From NCBI RefSeq assembly GCF_001651035.1, contig NZ_LXRG01000192.1:744001-808000 (forward strand): DNA of 64,000 bases. Direction: 5' to 3'. This document shows positions 26,889 through 36,592 of the stretch, one piece after another. How positions within the stretch are numbered: the stretch's first letter is position 1; every line of letters starts with the position of its first letter. The position numbers and the translations under genes were made by a program. The DNA comes from Halomonas sp. ALS9. Its GTDB lineage: Bacteria > Pseudomonadota > Gammaproteobacteria > Pseudomonadales > Halomonadaceae. The notes under the pieces were generated by a model. It was not told where the DNA came from and did no database searches. It saw only the letters and a program-made list of their open reading frames with translations.

Positions 26889-29078
26889 TCAAGGTGCAGT
26901 ATCAGGGAGTTGGTCGATCATTCGATCAAGGGTTATGGGGTATTCACGCACCCGAACGCCGGTGGCGTTATAAACCGCGTTGGCGATAGCCGCCGCCACG
27001 CCACAGATGCCAAGCTCACCGACTCCCTTGGCTTTTAGGGGCGATGAAGCCGCATCCGTGGTATCCAGAAAAATAACCTCCTGCTCGGGGATATCGGCGT
27101 GAACCGCCACCTCGTAACTGGCAAGGTCGTGATTAACAAAGAAACCGCGCTCAAGGTCAACGGTTAGCCCCTCCGACAAAGCTGCACCCACGCCCATCGT
27201 CATACCGCCAAGCACTTGGCTACGCGCGGTGATCGGATTTAGGATGCGGCCCGCATCACACACCGCGAGCATACGCCGAACACGCGTCTCGCCGGTATAG
27301 GCATGCACGCCTACCTCAATAAAATGCGCCCCAAAGGTGCCAATCTGCATGTCGTCTTTAAAGTCGCCAAAGTGGATAGTATCTTCGGCGACAAGCTCCT
27401 CACCATCTGCCACATCGGCAAGCGCCAAGTCAGTATCCCCGGCTAGCACGCGGCTGTTTTCAAAACGTGGCTTTTCGACACCTAAGTGCTTGGCTATTTG
27501 CTCTTGAAGCGCCAAACAGGCGGCGTACACACCAGCGGTAGAACTAGTAGCGCCAAACTGCCCGCCCGACCCGGAAGAAATAGGATAGGTACTGTTGCCT
27601 AGCCGAATCTCCACATCCTCCATGGCCATCCCCATTGTCTCGGCAGCTGTCTGAGCGAGAATGGTGTAGGAGCCGGTGCCGATATCGGTCATATCGGTCT
27701 CAACGATCAGCCGCCCGCCCTGCAAACGTACGCGTGCCCCGGAATCCAGCGTGGGCGCTCCGCGATAGGCCCCTGCCATACCGTGACCGATCAACCACTC
27801 TCCTTCGCGTTTTTCCCCAGGCGTGCGATTGCGCGCCTCCCAGCCGAAGGCTGCTGCGCCTTGGCGTAAACACTCAACATAATAGCGCTCGCTAAAGGGC
27901 TTTGAGGGATCTTCTGGGTCGACTTGGGTGTCATTGAGTATTCTGAACTCGACAGGATCCATGCCCAGCTTCTGCGCCATTTCATCCATGGCAATTTCCA
28001 GCACGGCAAGCCCTGAGGCTTCGCCGGGAGCGCGCATATCCGCCGATTCGGGTAGATCCATCTCAACAGGCTGATGAGCGACGCGGCGACTCGCACCGGC
28101 ATAAAAAGTGCGGGTTTGATTGACCGGGTTCTCGCCGCTGCCGCCGGGCAGGGTATGCGAAACCGCGGCATGGTCGAAGGCGGTTATCTTGCCCTGGGTA
28201 TCGGCAGCGATTCGCAGTCGCTGAATGGTGCCAGAGCGGTGAGTAGCATTATTGAACACCAGCGGGCGAGGCAAAGCCAGCTTGACCGGCCGCCCTGAGG
28301 CCCGCGAGCCGAGGGCGGCGAGTACCGCATCAGCGCGTAGCCATAGCTTTCCACCAAAACCTCCACCAATGAAGGGGCTTTCGACACGAATCGTGTCGGG
28401 GTCGATATTGAAGGAGGTCGCCAACGCCTGTTTATTCATTTCGATCATCTGGTTCGACGTCCACACCGTCATCTGGCCGCCATCTGACCAATCAACAATC
28501 GACGCGTGGGGTTCCATCATGGCGTGGCTTTGGGAAGCGGTGCGATAAATTTCATCTAGCGAGAAGGCCGCAGCTTGAAACGCGCCTTCAACGTTACCCA
28601 CGTCTGACAGCGGTTCGCCAGTGTTATCCAGCTTTTCCCAGGCAGCTTCAAGGTCGAAGACACCCTGCTCTTGTTGATAGCTGACGTCGATCAGCGTTGC
28701 GGCAGCTCGCGCTTGCTCCAAGGTATCTGCTACGACTACCGCAATTGCTTGGTGGTAGTGGGCGATCTTATCGCCACCGAAAAGCCGGGCAACGTTGTTT
28801 TCCGAGCGTTCAAGCGGTTCAATCTCAAGCGTTGTTACCACTGATACAACGCCCGGCGCGGCGCGGGCAGCAGACGCATCCATATGGGTGATTCGCCCCT
28901 TGGCAATGGTCGCGCATAGGGGATAACCCACCAGTTGTTTTGCCACAACGTCATGACGCTCGTAAGCATAGGGCGCACGCCCCATCACCTTAAGCGTGCC
29001 GTCGATTCGCGCATGGGGTTTGCCGATAATACGGGCGTGATCGAACAGGTTATCTTCCGCTGATTGATTAAAGTCCAT
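26889..29078 (-). CDS. paoC: Aldehyde oxidoreductase molybdenum-binding subunit, PaoC-like
   Basis: 729-residue large subunit of a xanthine-oxidase-family molybdoenzyme. The fold is recognised from YPLCATIAKGRITHMDASAA, the molybdopterin contact GGGFGGK, the later GSGGQFGATSSTAGVY, and the catalytic glutamate E688 in GVGELGICG. Length and sequence fit E. coli PaoC (about 732 residues), which oxidises aldehydes to acids using a molybdopterin cytosine dinucleotide cofactor. It is the last gene of paoA-paoB-paoC, 3 bases after paoB. The substrate range cannot be read from sequence. Confidence 0.9.
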   Translation of the reverse strand: MDFNQSAEDNLFDHARIIGKPHARIDGTLKVMGRAPYAYERHDVVAKQLVGYPLCATIAKGRITHMDASAARAAPGVVSVVTTLEIEPLERSENNVARLFGGDKIAHYHQAIAVVVADTLEQARAAATLIDVSYQQEQGVFDLEAAWEKLDNTGEPLSDVGNVEGAFQAAAFSLDEIYRTASQSHAMMEPHASIVDWSDGGQMTVWTSNQMIEMNKQALATSFNIDPDTIRVESPFIGGGFGGKLWLRADAVLAALGSRASGRPVKLALPRPLVFNNATHRSGTIQRLRIAADTQGKITAFDHAAVSHTLPGGSGENPVNQTRTFYAGASRRVAHQPVEMDLPESADMRAPGEASGLAVLEIAMDEMAQKLGMDPVEFRILNDTQVDPEDPSKPFSERYYVECLRQGAAAFGWEARNRTPGEKREGEWLIGHGMAGAYRGAPTLDSGARVRLQGGRLIVETDMTDIGTGSYTILAQTAAETMGMAMEDVEIRLGNSTYPISSGSGGQFGATSSTAGVYAACLALQEQIAKHLGVEKPRFENSRVLAGDTDLALADVADGEELVAEDTIHFGDFKDDMQIGTFGAHFIEVGVHAYTGETRVRRMLAVCDAGRILNPITARSQVLGGMTMGVGAALSEGLTVDLERGFFVNHDLASYEVAVHADIPEQEVIFLDTTDAASSPLKAKGVGELGICGVAAAIANAVYNATGVRVREYPITLDRMIDQLPDTAP

Positions 29079-29081
29079 GGG

Positions 29082-30032
29082 TCACTCCTGAGCCAGCAGC
29101 GCGGCAAGCGTTCGCTCTGCCAGAGTAAGCTTATAAGCGTTTTCTTGGGTCGGGCGGGCACCATCTAGTAATTGACTCATGACCGCTGATGCGCCCTGAG
29201 GCAACGCCGCATCGGCGGCGTCACGGCGCCAAGGCTTCGGGGCCACGCCGCCAAGCGCGACACGGCCGCTGCCATCCGGCGTTTGGATAAGCGCAACGGA
29301 TACCAGCGCAAAAGCGTAAGACGCTCGATCGCGCACCTTAAAATAGCCATGACGGCCTTCAACAGGCGCGGGCAGCACAACACCGGTAATCATCTCGCCC
29401 GGCGCCAGCGTGTTTTCAACCTCTGGGGTGTCGCCAGGCAATTGGTAAAACGCATCCAGCGACTGGTATCGCGTCTCCCCACTCGGCGTAACGGTTTCCA
29501 CTTCGGCATCTAATACCCTGAGCGCAACAGCCATGTCCGAGGGATGAGTGGCGATACACGCCTCTGACGTGCCGATAACGCCCAGCCCACGCGAGCTGGC
29601 GCCTTCACCGAGTGCCGCACAGCCAGCCCCAGGCGAGCGCTTGTTGCAGGGCATGCCGGTGTCGTAAAAATACGGGCAGCGCGTGCGCTGGAGCAGATTA
29701 CCGCCGGTAGTGGCTTTATTGCGAAGCTGGCCCGATGCGCCAGAGACAAGGGCTCGGCTGAGCACCGCATAATCGCGACGAATTCGGTGGTCGGCGGCCA
29801 GCACGCTATTGCTGACCAACGCCCCGACACGCAAACCGCCACTGCTGGTCTCGGTAATAGCGTTGAGCCCGGTACCCGTTACATCAATCAGGTGCAGCGG
29901 GGTTTCAATCTCGTGCTTCATTAAATCAAGCAGGTTGGTGCCACCGGCAATAAATTTGGCGCCAGGCACTTCAGCAGCGCGGGCGGCCGCTAGAGCGGGA
30001 TCTGATACGCGTTCATAGGAGAAGGCTCTCAT
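29082..30032 (-). CDS. paoB: Aldehyde oxidoreductase FAD-binding subunit, PaoB-like
   Basis: 316-residue FAD subunit (PCMH-type fold plus CO-dehydrogenase flavoprotein C-terminal domain). FAD contacts are seen in [13 protein letters not shown] and [18 protein letters not shown]. It carries the extra cysteine loop ([25 protein letters not shown] and later [10 protein letters not shown]) that in E. coli PaoB holds an additional 4Fe-4S cluster, which separates this enzyme from ordinary xanthine dehydrogenases. It overlaps paoA by 4 bases. Confidence 0.9.
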   Translation of the reverse strand: MRAFSYERVSDPALAAARAAEVPGAKFIAGGTNLLDLMKHEIETPLHLIDVTGTGLNAITETSSGGLRVGALVSNSVLAADHRIRRDYAVLSRALVSGASGQLRNKATTGGNLLQRTRCPYFYDTGMPCNKRSPGAGCAALGEGASSRGLGVIGTSEACIATHPSDMAVALRVLDAEVETVTPSGETRYQSLDAFYQLPGDTPEVENTLAPGEMITGVVLPAPVEGRHGYFKVRDRASYAFALVSVALIQTPDGSGRVALGGVAPKPWRRDAADAALPQGASAVMSQLLDGARPTQENAYKLTLAERTLAALLAQE

Positions 30033-30595
30033 GCATGCTCCTCCGCTACCTGATTGATGGCTTTTAGAATATTGGCGTAAGCACCACAGCGGCAGAGATT
30101 GCCCGACATGCGCTCGCGAATCTCGGCGTCGGTCACCTCAATCGGTACGGTTAGATCCTTCGTTACATGGCTGGGCAGATCCGCACGAATCTCCTCAAGT
30201 ACTGCCTTTGCCGAACAGATCTGGCCCGGCGTGCAGTAGCCGCACTGGAAGGCATCATGATCGATGAAAGCTTGCTGCATGGGGTCAAGATCGTCGGGCT
30301 CTCCCATCCCTTCGATGGTCACAACGTCATCGCCTTCATGCATGACGGCTAGCGTCAGGCAGGCGTTAATCCGTTCGCCATTCACCGATACCGTGCAGGC
30401 GCCGCACTGCCCGTGGTCGCAACCCTTCTTGGTGCCGGTGAGCTTTAAATGTTCACGTAAGGCATCCAACAGCGTCGTTCGATTATCCAGTTCAAGCTGG
30501 TGCCTTGCTCCATTAACCACTAAAGAGACATTCGAGCGCTCCGCGCGATTCTGCGCAGTTTCGCGATGCCTTTCAGCGCTGTTAAGTGGGTTCAT
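30029..30595 (-). CDS. paoA: Aldehyde oxidoreductase 2Fe-2S subunit, PaoA-like
   Basis: 188-residue iron-sulfur subunit with both expected clusters: plant-type motif CDHGQCGAC with a further cysteine at NAC, and C-terminal motif CGYCTPGQ plus NLCRCGAY. Electrons run from the Mo centre through these clusters to FAD. E. coli PaoA carries a twin-arginine export signal and is periplasmic. Here the N-terminus ([22 protein letters not shown]) lacks a twin-arginine motif or hydrophobic stretch, so a cytoplasmic enzyme is inferred. Confidence 0.9.
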   Translation of the reverse strand: MNPLNSAERHRETAQNRAERSNVSLVVNGARHQLELDNRTTLLDALREHLKLTGTKKGCDHGQCGACTVSVNGERINACLTLAVMHEGDDVVTIEGMGEPDDLDPMQQAFIDHDAFQCGYCTPGQICSAKAVLEEIRADLPSHVTKDLTVPIEVTDAEIRERMSGNLCRCGAYANILKAINQVAEEHA

Positions 30596-30818
30596 AACTA
30601 TGTGCCTTCCTTGCTCATTGCTGTCGCTTTATGAATGTCGTCACGACTTCAGCATAGTCATGATTGGAGTAAGCAACCCGGCTTTCGGGCATAAAGGTTC
30701 TGAAAAAAAAGATCTATTACATCCTCTGTACATGCGGTTGCTACGCTAGGCTATAAGTCTTATGCCCACGCCAAAACAAGCAATGGATGCCGTTTGCTAA
30801 CTATTGGAAGCGTTATAA

Positions 30819-31832
30819 ATGCAGCATTTGGATCGGCAAGTGATTGAGCAAGCGCTTAAGTGGTCTCAGGAAGGGAAAACGATTTGGCTGTGTACCGTGC
30901 TGGCCACATTTGGCTCTTCGCCGCGCGCGCCGGGCTCTTGGATGGTCGTCAGCCAAGAGGGCAAGCACATCGGTTCGCTTTCGGGTGGCTGTGTAGAAGA
31001 TGACTTTATAAAGCGTCTCGGCGTGGGAGAATACGATCGCCCAATAACTGTGACACGCTATGGTGATCCCGACGATACCCAAGGCGCGCATATTGCGCTT
31101 CCCTGTGGCGGTGTTTTAGAAGTGTTGATCGAACGCCTGCGCTCAACAGCTGACACCCAGAAGCACTTGGCCACCCTGCTAGCTACCCTTGATGGCCATC
31201 ACCGTTTGATACGAAACGTGAATTTAACCACGGGAGAGCAATCCTTCAGCGAGGATGCCACGCTCGGCCCTCGCGTGGTTCGGTTGGATGAACAACCATA
31301 CGATGAGCAAGAACATGATCGGCAAGATGTTGTTCAAATGCGGATTGCCCCAGCCAGACGACTCATTATTGCCGGCATTTCGCCCATTTCCACCCCTTGC
31401 GCCGCCTTTGCCGCCACTCTGGGGTTTGAAGTGATCGTCTGCGATCCAGACGAGGCGGCCTGCGCAGACTTTGCAGTGCCGGGGGTGGCCGTCAAAGCGT
31501 TACTGCCCTCGCTGTACATTGCCTCCGGCGCTTGCCATAGCGCAACGGCGGTTGTGGCGCTCACTCACGACCCGCGTATTGATGATTTAGCCATGATGGA
31601 AGCCGTTCGCACGTCCGCTTTCTATATCGGCGTGATGGGTTCAAGACGCACATCAACTGCGCGCGCTGAGCGGTTGATTCGCTCTGGAGGGTTAACAGAA
31701 GAGGAGGTCGGCCGCCTGCATATGCCGATTGGCCTAGCACTGGGAAGCAAGACCCCGGCTGAGATTGCCCTCGCTGTTATGGCGGATATCGTGCGGGTGC
31801 AGCACGGAAGAACTATCGATGAGCTGTCTTGA
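30819..31832 (+). CDS. XdhC/PaoD-type molybdenum cofactor insertion chaperone
   Basis: 337-residue protein with an N-terminal XdhC/CoxI domain (TVLATFGSSPRAPGSWMVV, GSLSGGCVEDDF) and a C-terminal Rossmann domain (LIIAGISPISTPCAAFAATLGF, then YIGVMGSRRT). Such proteins bind and sulfurate the molybdenum cofactor and insert it into xanthine-oxidase-family enzymes. It is divergent from paoABC across 223 bases, so PaoABC is its likely client. Its stop overlaps the start of the nucleotidyltransferase gene (TGATG), showing coupling. Confidence 0.9.
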   Translation: MQHLDRQVIEQALKWSQEGKTIWLCTVLATFGSSPRAPGSWMVVSQEGKHIGSLSGGCVEDDFIKRLGVGEYDRPITVTRYGDPDDTQGAHIALPCGGVLEVLIERLRSTADTQKHLATLLATLDGHHRLIRNVNLTTGEQSFSEDATLGPRVVRLDEQPYDEQEHDRQDVVQMRIAPARRLIIAGISPISTPCAAFAATLGFEVIVCDPDEAACADFAVPGVAVKALLPSLYIASGACHSATAVVALTHDPRIDDLAMMEAVRTSAFYIGVMGSRRTSTARAERLIRSGGLTEEEVGRLHMPIGLALGSKTPAEIALAVMADIVRVQHGRTIDELS

Positions 31833-32437
31833 TGAACTCTAGCAACGTTGTCGCATTGGTCATGGCCGCCGGTTACTCGCGCCGGTTTGGTGAGCGCGAC
31901 AAGCGCTGCGCGTGCTTGGCTGATGGACGCACGCTGTTAGCTGCCAGCGTCGCCAACGCCGAGCAAGCCTTTCCTCTGCTGCGCGTGGCGATCCGCGAAG
32001 AGGACGACGCAGACCTTTTAGGGCTTGCCGAAGGCACACAGCTTATTCGTATTCGTCAGGCGCGCCTTGGCCTGGGTTCAAGTCTGGCCGAGGCGGTAGC
32101 TGCGCTTAGCAATGATCTTCACCTCTCTAACGTGGAAGCGGTGGCGATTTTATTGGGCGATATGCCCTACCTTCAGCGAGACACGCTATCCGCGCTACAG
32201 CAGCTAGCCACTCACGACACCATCGTGAGGCCCTGTTTCAAAGGCCAACCAGGCCATCCGGTTATATTCGGACGTTCCCTATGGCCAGCCCTTCAATCTT
32301 TAAGCGGCGATGCCGGTGCCAAAGACGTTATTCGTCGCCACGCGGCGCACTACCGAGAGTATGCCGTGCAGGACAACGGCACGCTTATCGATATCGACAC
32401 GCCGGAGGAGCACAGCATCACGGCGCCAGCGTCATAA
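31832..32437 (+). CDS. mocA: MocA-like molybdenum cofactor cytidylyltransferase
   Basis: 201-residue nucleotidyltransferase of the MobA/MocA family. The N-terminal binding loop LVMAAGYSRRFGERDKR, central LLGDMPYL, and GQPGHPVIFGR are the family marks. MocA adds CMP to molybdopterin, giving the cytosine dinucleotide form used by PaoABC. Its coupling to the XdhC gene and closeness to paoABC support the assignment. The first codon ATG overlaps the previous stop; a TTG just before it is not needed. The last 20 bases overlap the convergent DUF411 gene. Confidence 0.85.
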   Translation: MNSSNVVALVMAAGYSRRFGERDKRCACLADGRTLLAASVANAEQAFPLLRVAIREEDDADLLGLAEGTQLIRIRQARLGLGSSLAEAVAALSNDLHLSNVEAVAILLGDMPYLQRDTLSALQQLATHDTIVRPCFKGQPGHPVIFGRSLWPALQSLSGDAGAKDVIRRHAAHYREYAVQDNGTLIDIDTPEEHSITAPAS

Positions 32438-32864
32438 ACGGCTCATCTTGCTGGTCGCTAAACGCGTAGACGTCATAGGGTTCACTTTGTGGCCCCGGCA
32501 TACCCGGCGTGCCGATGGGCATCCCCGCTAGGCCAATGCCATCGACGTCAGGCTGCTCTTCAAACAGTTTGGTGACGGCTTCCATCGGCACATGGCCCTC
32601 GATCCAATACTCGCCCATCTCGATGGTATGGCAAGAGCCCAGGCCATAGGGCACGCCCGCCTGCTGTTTGATATCGCCCAGCTCTACGTCATCAATAATC
32701 GTCACTTCTACGCCAAGCTCTTCAAGATGGCGCGCATATTCGTCACAGCAGCCGCACTGGGGATTTTTGTAAAGCGTGGCTTCGTCAGGCAGTGCCGCAT
32801 GCGCCGAGGTCGCCCCCAGAACCAGTGCACCAGACAGCAATAGTGAGGTAGTTAAACGGCTCAT
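32418..32864 (-). CDS. DUF411 periplasmic metal-binding protein
   Basis: 148-residue exported protein with a signal peptide to about residue 23 (SAHA/AL) and the DUF411 core LYKNPQCGCCDEYARHLEELG. The CGCC motif and later His/Met residues (GSCHTIEM, GHVPMEAV, GLAGMPIGTPGMPG) suggest copper or other soft-metal binding. Some relatives sit in copper-resistance loci, but no such genes are here. It stands alone and converges on mocA. Confidence 0.88.
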   Translation of the reverse strand: MSRLTTSLLLSGALVLGATSAHAALPDEATLYKNPQCGCCDEYARHLEELGVEVTIIDDVELGDIKQQAGVPYGLGSCHTIEMGEYWIEGHVPMEAVTKLFEEQPDVDGIGLAGMPIGTPGMPGPQSEPYDVYAFSDQQDEPFMTLAP

Positions 32865-33006
32865 AAATAACCTCCTTGATAGAAACGACTAAAATATTGA
32901 GTAAAACGGCGAGGCACGCTGCTATATCAGCCATACAACGGCAGAGGCGTAAAGCTTACCACCTGTGTGTTGCCTCAAGGTCAAGATACGCCCCGACAGA
33001 TCAAGG

Positions 33007-33414
33007 TTAGCGATAGCGGTGCTGCGCTAACAGTGCTACCACCCCAAGCGCCAGCCAGCCTGCCATCAGCAGCAGCCCGCCAATGGGTGTGACAATGCCA
33101 AGATTCAGCCCCACCAACGCCATCAGGTAAAGCGAGCCTGAAAAGCACACAACCCCCAGCGTCCACAACGCCAGCACCCAACGCTGACCGGCCAGCGGCT
33201 GCACTTGTCGCCATACCAACACCACCATAATGGCGAGCGTATGCCATGCCTGGTAGCGCACACCAGTTTCAACGGCACTCACCATCATTTCGGTAGTACG
33301 TGCCGCCAAGCCATGGGCCGCGTAGGCGCCGAGCATCACCATCACGGCGCCAGACAGCGCCGCTACGCACCACCACACTTTATCTATCCGTTGCACGCTG
33401 CTCTCCTGCTTCAA
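33007..33414 (-). CDS. DUF423 membrane protein (YgdD-like)
   Basis: 135-residue inner-membrane protein with four hydrophobic helices. The family motif LGAYAAHGL occurs near residue 30, and [11 protein letters not shown] plus [10 protein letters not shown] follow. Function unknown in the family. The start follows CAGGAGAGC on the minus strand. It is divergent from thiS. Confidence 0.88.
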   Translation of the reverse strand: MKQESSVQRIDKVWWCVAALSGAVMVMLGAYAAHGLAARTTEMMVSAVETGVRYQAWHTLAIMVVLVWRQVQPLAGQRWVLALWTLGVVCFSGSLYLMALVGLNLGIVTPIGGLLLMAGWLALGVVALLAQHRYR

Positions 33415-33533
33415 TTATGATCGGCACCCATCACGCTGATTGCTGCTACGGCTTACCTTGCGCGGCGCGAAACCGCTACAATAGAGAATACCTGAGAGTA
33501 CGAACTGCCACGACGAATGAGACACACCTATTT

Positions 33534-33740
33534 ATGTCTATCCAGATACGTCTAAACGGTGAACCCCATACGCTGTCGCCTGGCCTAACCGCCGCTGACT
33601 TAGTTGAACAGCTGGGCCTTAGCGGTCGTCGTATCGCCGTCGAAATTAACGAAGAGATTGTCCCCCGCAGCCAGCACGCCGACACCCGTCTGGTCGATGG
33701 CGACCATGTAGAAGTTGTGCATGCCATTGGCGGCGGCTAA
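33534..33740 (+). CDS. thiS: Sulfur carrier protein ThiS
   Basis: 68-residue ubiquitin-like sulfur carrier for the thiazole moiety of thiamine. It begins [11 protein letters not shown] and ends in the essential di-glycine tail (HAIGGG), which is adenylated and thiocarboxylated. Too short for a length-based gene call, but unmistakable. It lies 10 bases before thiG. No TPP riboswitch is seen upstream: a CTGAGA occurs, but the other conserved bases do not. Confidence 0.93.
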   Translation: MSIQIRLNGEPHTLSPGLTAADLVEQLGLSGRRIAVEINEEIVPRSQHADTRLVDGDHVEVVHAIGGG

Positions 33741-33750
33741 AGGAAACACT

Positions 33751-34560
33751 ATGACCCAGTTAACTCATGAACCGCTAGCCGATACCCCGTTCACTATCGC
33801 CGGACGCGACTTTCACTCGCGCCTGCTGGTGGGAACAGGCAAGTACAAGGACTTTACCGAAACCGGCGCTGCCATTGCCCAAAGCGGCGCTGAAATCGTG
33901 ACCTTTGCGGTGCGCCGTACTAATTTAGGCCAGGACGCCGATGCGCCCAACCTGTTAGACGTTATTTCCCCCGAGCGCTACACCCTGCTACCCAATACTG
34001 CCGGGTGCTACAACGCTAAAGATGCCGTTCGCACCTGCCGCCTGGCCCGTGAGCTGCTCGACGGTCACAAGCTGGTCAAGCTGGAAGTGCTGGGCGACGA
34101 TCACACGCTTTACCCCAACGTGGTCGAGACACTAAAAGCCGCTGAAACGCTGCTCGCCGATGGCTTCGACGTCATGGTGTATACCAGCGACGATCCTATT
34201 GTGGCACGCGAATTAGAAGCCATGGGCTGCTGCGCCATCATGCCGCTAGGCTCGTTGATCGGTTCTGGCCACGGCATTCAGAACCCGCACAATGTGCGTT
34301 TAATCGTTGAACAGAGCAAGGTACCGGTACTGGTAGATGCGGGCATTGGCACGGCGTCGGACGCTGCCATGGCAATGGAGCTAGGCTGCGATGGCGTGTT
34401 GCTCAACACCGCCATTGCCCACGCCCGCGACCCGCTACGCATGGCCAACGCCATGAAGCTGGCCGTAGAAGCCGGTCGCGATGCGTTTTTAGCCGGGCGC
34501 ATGCCGCGCCGCCAGTCCGCCGATCCCTCTTCACCCTTCGCTGGCCGTATTAACGGTTAA
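33751..34560 (+). CDS. thiG: Thiazole synthase ThiG
   Basis: 269-residue TIM-barrel enzyme making the thiazole phosphate of thiamine from deoxyxylulose phosphate, dehydroglycine and ThiS-thiocarboxylate. Visible: [24 protein letters not shown], the lysine stretch [16 protein letters not shown], and phosphate-site [26 protein letters not shown] precedes the ATG. Forms an operon with thiS and probably trmB. Confidence 0.95.
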   Translation: MTQLTHEPLADTPFTIAGRDFHSRLLVGTGKYKDFTETGAAIAQSGAEIVTFAVRRTNLGQDADAPNLLDVISPERYTLLPNTAGCYNAKDAVRTCRLARELLDGHKLVKLEVLGDDHTLYPNVVETLKAAETLLADGFDVMVYTSDDPIVARELEAMGCCAIMPLGSLIGSGHGIQNPHNVRLIVEQSKVPVLVDAGIGTASDAAMAMELGCDGVLLNTAIAHARDPLRMANAMKLAVEAGRDAFLAGRMPRRQSADPSSPFAGRING

Positions 34561-34575
34561 TTGATTCGAGACCCC

Positions 34576-35346
34576 ATGACTGAACCCAACGATACCGTAC
34601 CAGAAAGTCACACCGCGCCCGAAAGCAACGCCACCACAGGCCCAGAAGGTACGGATGCACCACTGCACCGCCGCGGCATTAAAAGTTACGTGATCCGCGC
34701 GGGGCGTATGACCCAGGCCCAGAACCGTGGCTTAGAAGATATCTGGCCGCGCTTTGGCCTGACCATCGCCGACGGCCGCCAAGACCTGGACGCCCTGTTC
34801 GGCCGTCAGGCTCCGCGGGTCGTAGAAATCGGCTTTGGCATGGGCAACTCGCTGATAGAACAGGCCGAGACCCACCCGGATACCGACTTTATCGGCATTG
34901 AAGTGCACGCTCCCGGCGTTGGCAAGCTGTTGGATGAAGTCGACAAACGCGGCCTGACCAATCTGCGCGTTTACCGAGAGGATGCCCTGGCAGTGCTGGA
35001 GCAGGGCCTTCCCGAAGGCTCGCTGACCACGCTGCAGCTGTTCTTTCCCGACCCCTGGCCGAAGAAGAAGCACCACAAACGGCGCATCGTGCAGCCTGCC
35101 TTTGTTGAGCTGATCCGTACCCGCCTTATGCCCGGCGGCACTTTCCATATGGCCACCGACTGGGAAGCCTACGCGGAATGGATGGCCGAGGTAATGGAAG
35201 CGGCCCCCGGCTATGCCAACACCGCCAGCGCGGAAACAGCTCCCTACGTGCCGCGCCCGGCGTTTCGTCCGCTAACCAAGTTTGAAGCGCGTGGCGAAAA
35301 ACTCGGCCATGGTGTGTGGGATTTGATTTACCGTCGGGAAGCCTAA
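34576..35346 (+). CDS. trmB: tRNA (guanine-N7-)-methyltransferase TrmB
   Basis: 256-residue SAM-dependent enzyme methylating G46 in the tRNA variable loop. SAM-binding [12 protein letters not shown], and the signature [15 protein letters not shown] are clear. The N-terminus has about 35 low-complexity residues before [14 protein letters not shown] at 34561 directly follows the thiG stop, but the ATG used is the conventional choice. Its place after thiSG is common in gammaproteobacteria. Confidence 0.95.
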   Translation: MTEPNDTVPESHTAPESNATTGPEGTDAPLHRRGIKSYVIRAGRMTQAQNRGLEDIWPRFGLTIADGRQDLDALFGRQAPRVVEIGFGMGNSLIEQAETHPDTDFIGIEVHAPGVGKLLDEVDKRGLTNLRVYREDALAVLEQGLPEGSLTTLQLFFPDPWPKKKHHKRRIVQPAFVELIRTRLMPGGTFHMATDWEAYAEWMAEVMEAAPGYANTASAETAPYVPRPAFRPLTKFEARGEKLGHGVWDLIYRREA

Positions 35347-35428
35347 ACGTTCTGCCAACTAGATTGACAGAGAAGGATTATTGCAGCGTTAGACGCCACG
35401 GTCAGAATCAATCCTGAGCGGGCGTCTG

Positions 35429-36349
35429 TTAATTATTAAGCGATATTAAGATACCCATTTGATGCAAGCTGTCGATTTCAGCGTATATCTCTTCGCAGAA
35501 AGATTCAGCCACGTTACTTAACGGCCTGTGTTTAGATTTCAGTAAGGCAATTTCCCACTCAATGGTTGGTTCCATTGGCCTTGATACAACAGCTGTTCCC
35601 TGAAGTAGTAGTTCTGCAATCGGGTCAATCACTGCGACCCCAAGCCCGCGATCAACTAATGCGCATACCCCGCGCATATGGCGCATTTCAGCGGCAATAT
35701 GCCTTTTTATATCAATGGTCTGCATGATGTAATCCACCCTTGCACGCAGTGGGCTATCCGCCATTAGCTCTACGAATGTCTGATTTTGTAAGCTCGTGAT
35801 CGAGACAACGTTTTGCTTAGCAAGCGGGTGCGTACGATGCATGATGCAGCGTGCGGAACAGCGCGCAAGACTACTGACTGTTGCCCCATAAGTGTCGGCT
35901 TCCAGCGTTATCCCCAGCGCCACATCACAAGTATTGTTGTCGATCATTTTAAGCAACTCTTGCAACCCTGCGTCGATAACTCGAACGCCTACATTAGGGT
36001 GATTTTGTTTAAAGCGCTTAATGACATCGAGTAAAAAGGTGTCGCAAAAAATGGGCTGGGCAGCGACTACAACGCTGCCCAACTGGTTATTAGCAATAGC
36101 ATCCGCGTCTTTTTGAGTGTCTCGAATACTCGCCATCAGTCGTAAAACGGACGCATGGTATAAAAATGCTTCTGGCGTTGGCGAAAGCTGGTTACGGGCA
36201 CGTTTGAACAACGCAAAGCCTAGCTCGTCCTCCAGGCCGATTAGCAAGCGGCTTACCATTGACTGACTAATGCCTAACGTTTCTGCGGCAGCCTTCGTTG
36301 TGCCGTGTTTCATAAAGGCATCAAACGCTTCAATTTCTTTTATTTTCAT
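35429..36349 (-). CDS. LysR-family regulator, probable regulator of tctCBA
   Basis: 306-residue LysR protein: helix-turn-helix FMKHGTTKAAAETLGISQSMVSRLL near the N-terminus, then an effector domain. It is divergent from a tripartite tricarboxylate transporter operon over 243 bases, so control of that operon by the transported acid is the natural inference. The gene looks more AT-rich than its neighbours. The promoter gap contains ATTG-TTG-CAAT near 36468-36478, a possible LysR site. Confidence 0.85.
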   Translation of the reverse strand: MKIKEIEAFDAFMKHGTTKAAAETLGISQSMVSRLLIGLEDELGFALFKRARNQLSPTPEAFLYHASVLRLMASIRDTQKDADAIANNQLGSVVVAAQPIFCDTFLLDVIKRFKQNHPNVGVRVIDAGLQELLKMIDNNTCDVALGITLEADTYGATVSSLARCSARCIMHRTHPLAKQNVVSITSLQNQTFVELMADSPLRARVDYIMQTIDIKRHIAAEMRHMRGVCALVDRGLGVAVIDPIAELLLQGTAVVSRPMEPTIEWEIALLKSKHRPLSNVAESFCEEIYAEIDSLHQMGILISLNN

Positions 36350-36539
36350 TATCTTAAACTCGCTTTAGCCGTATTTAACTAATTAATCGGCAGATAAAAA
36401 ACATGCTTTATAAACAGTAAGCTTGCAACTTTGGCTCACCACTAGAACTAAAACGCATACTAAATTGAATTGTTGCAATAAAATTCATACTTGTCTATGT
36501 TGAAAGCGCTGAATCTAATTACCGCTCGTTACTCAGTGC

Positions 36540-36567
36540 TTCAATAACAGCTATTCAATAACAGCCA
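36540..36567. repeat. 14-bp tandem repeat, two copies
   Basis: TTCAATAACAGCTA then TTCAATAACAGCCA (13 of 14 identical), 26 bases before tctC. Confidence 0.75.
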
Positions 36568-36592
36568 TGCAACAACCATTGCGGAGACAAGT

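Noticed and set aside
33415-33533. Possible TPP riboswitch before thiS (CTGAGA at about 33492)
   Set aside because: Only the CTGAGA hexamer is present; the other conserved stretches (GGGGTGC-like helix and ACCTGAT-like end) are absent and the gap is too short.
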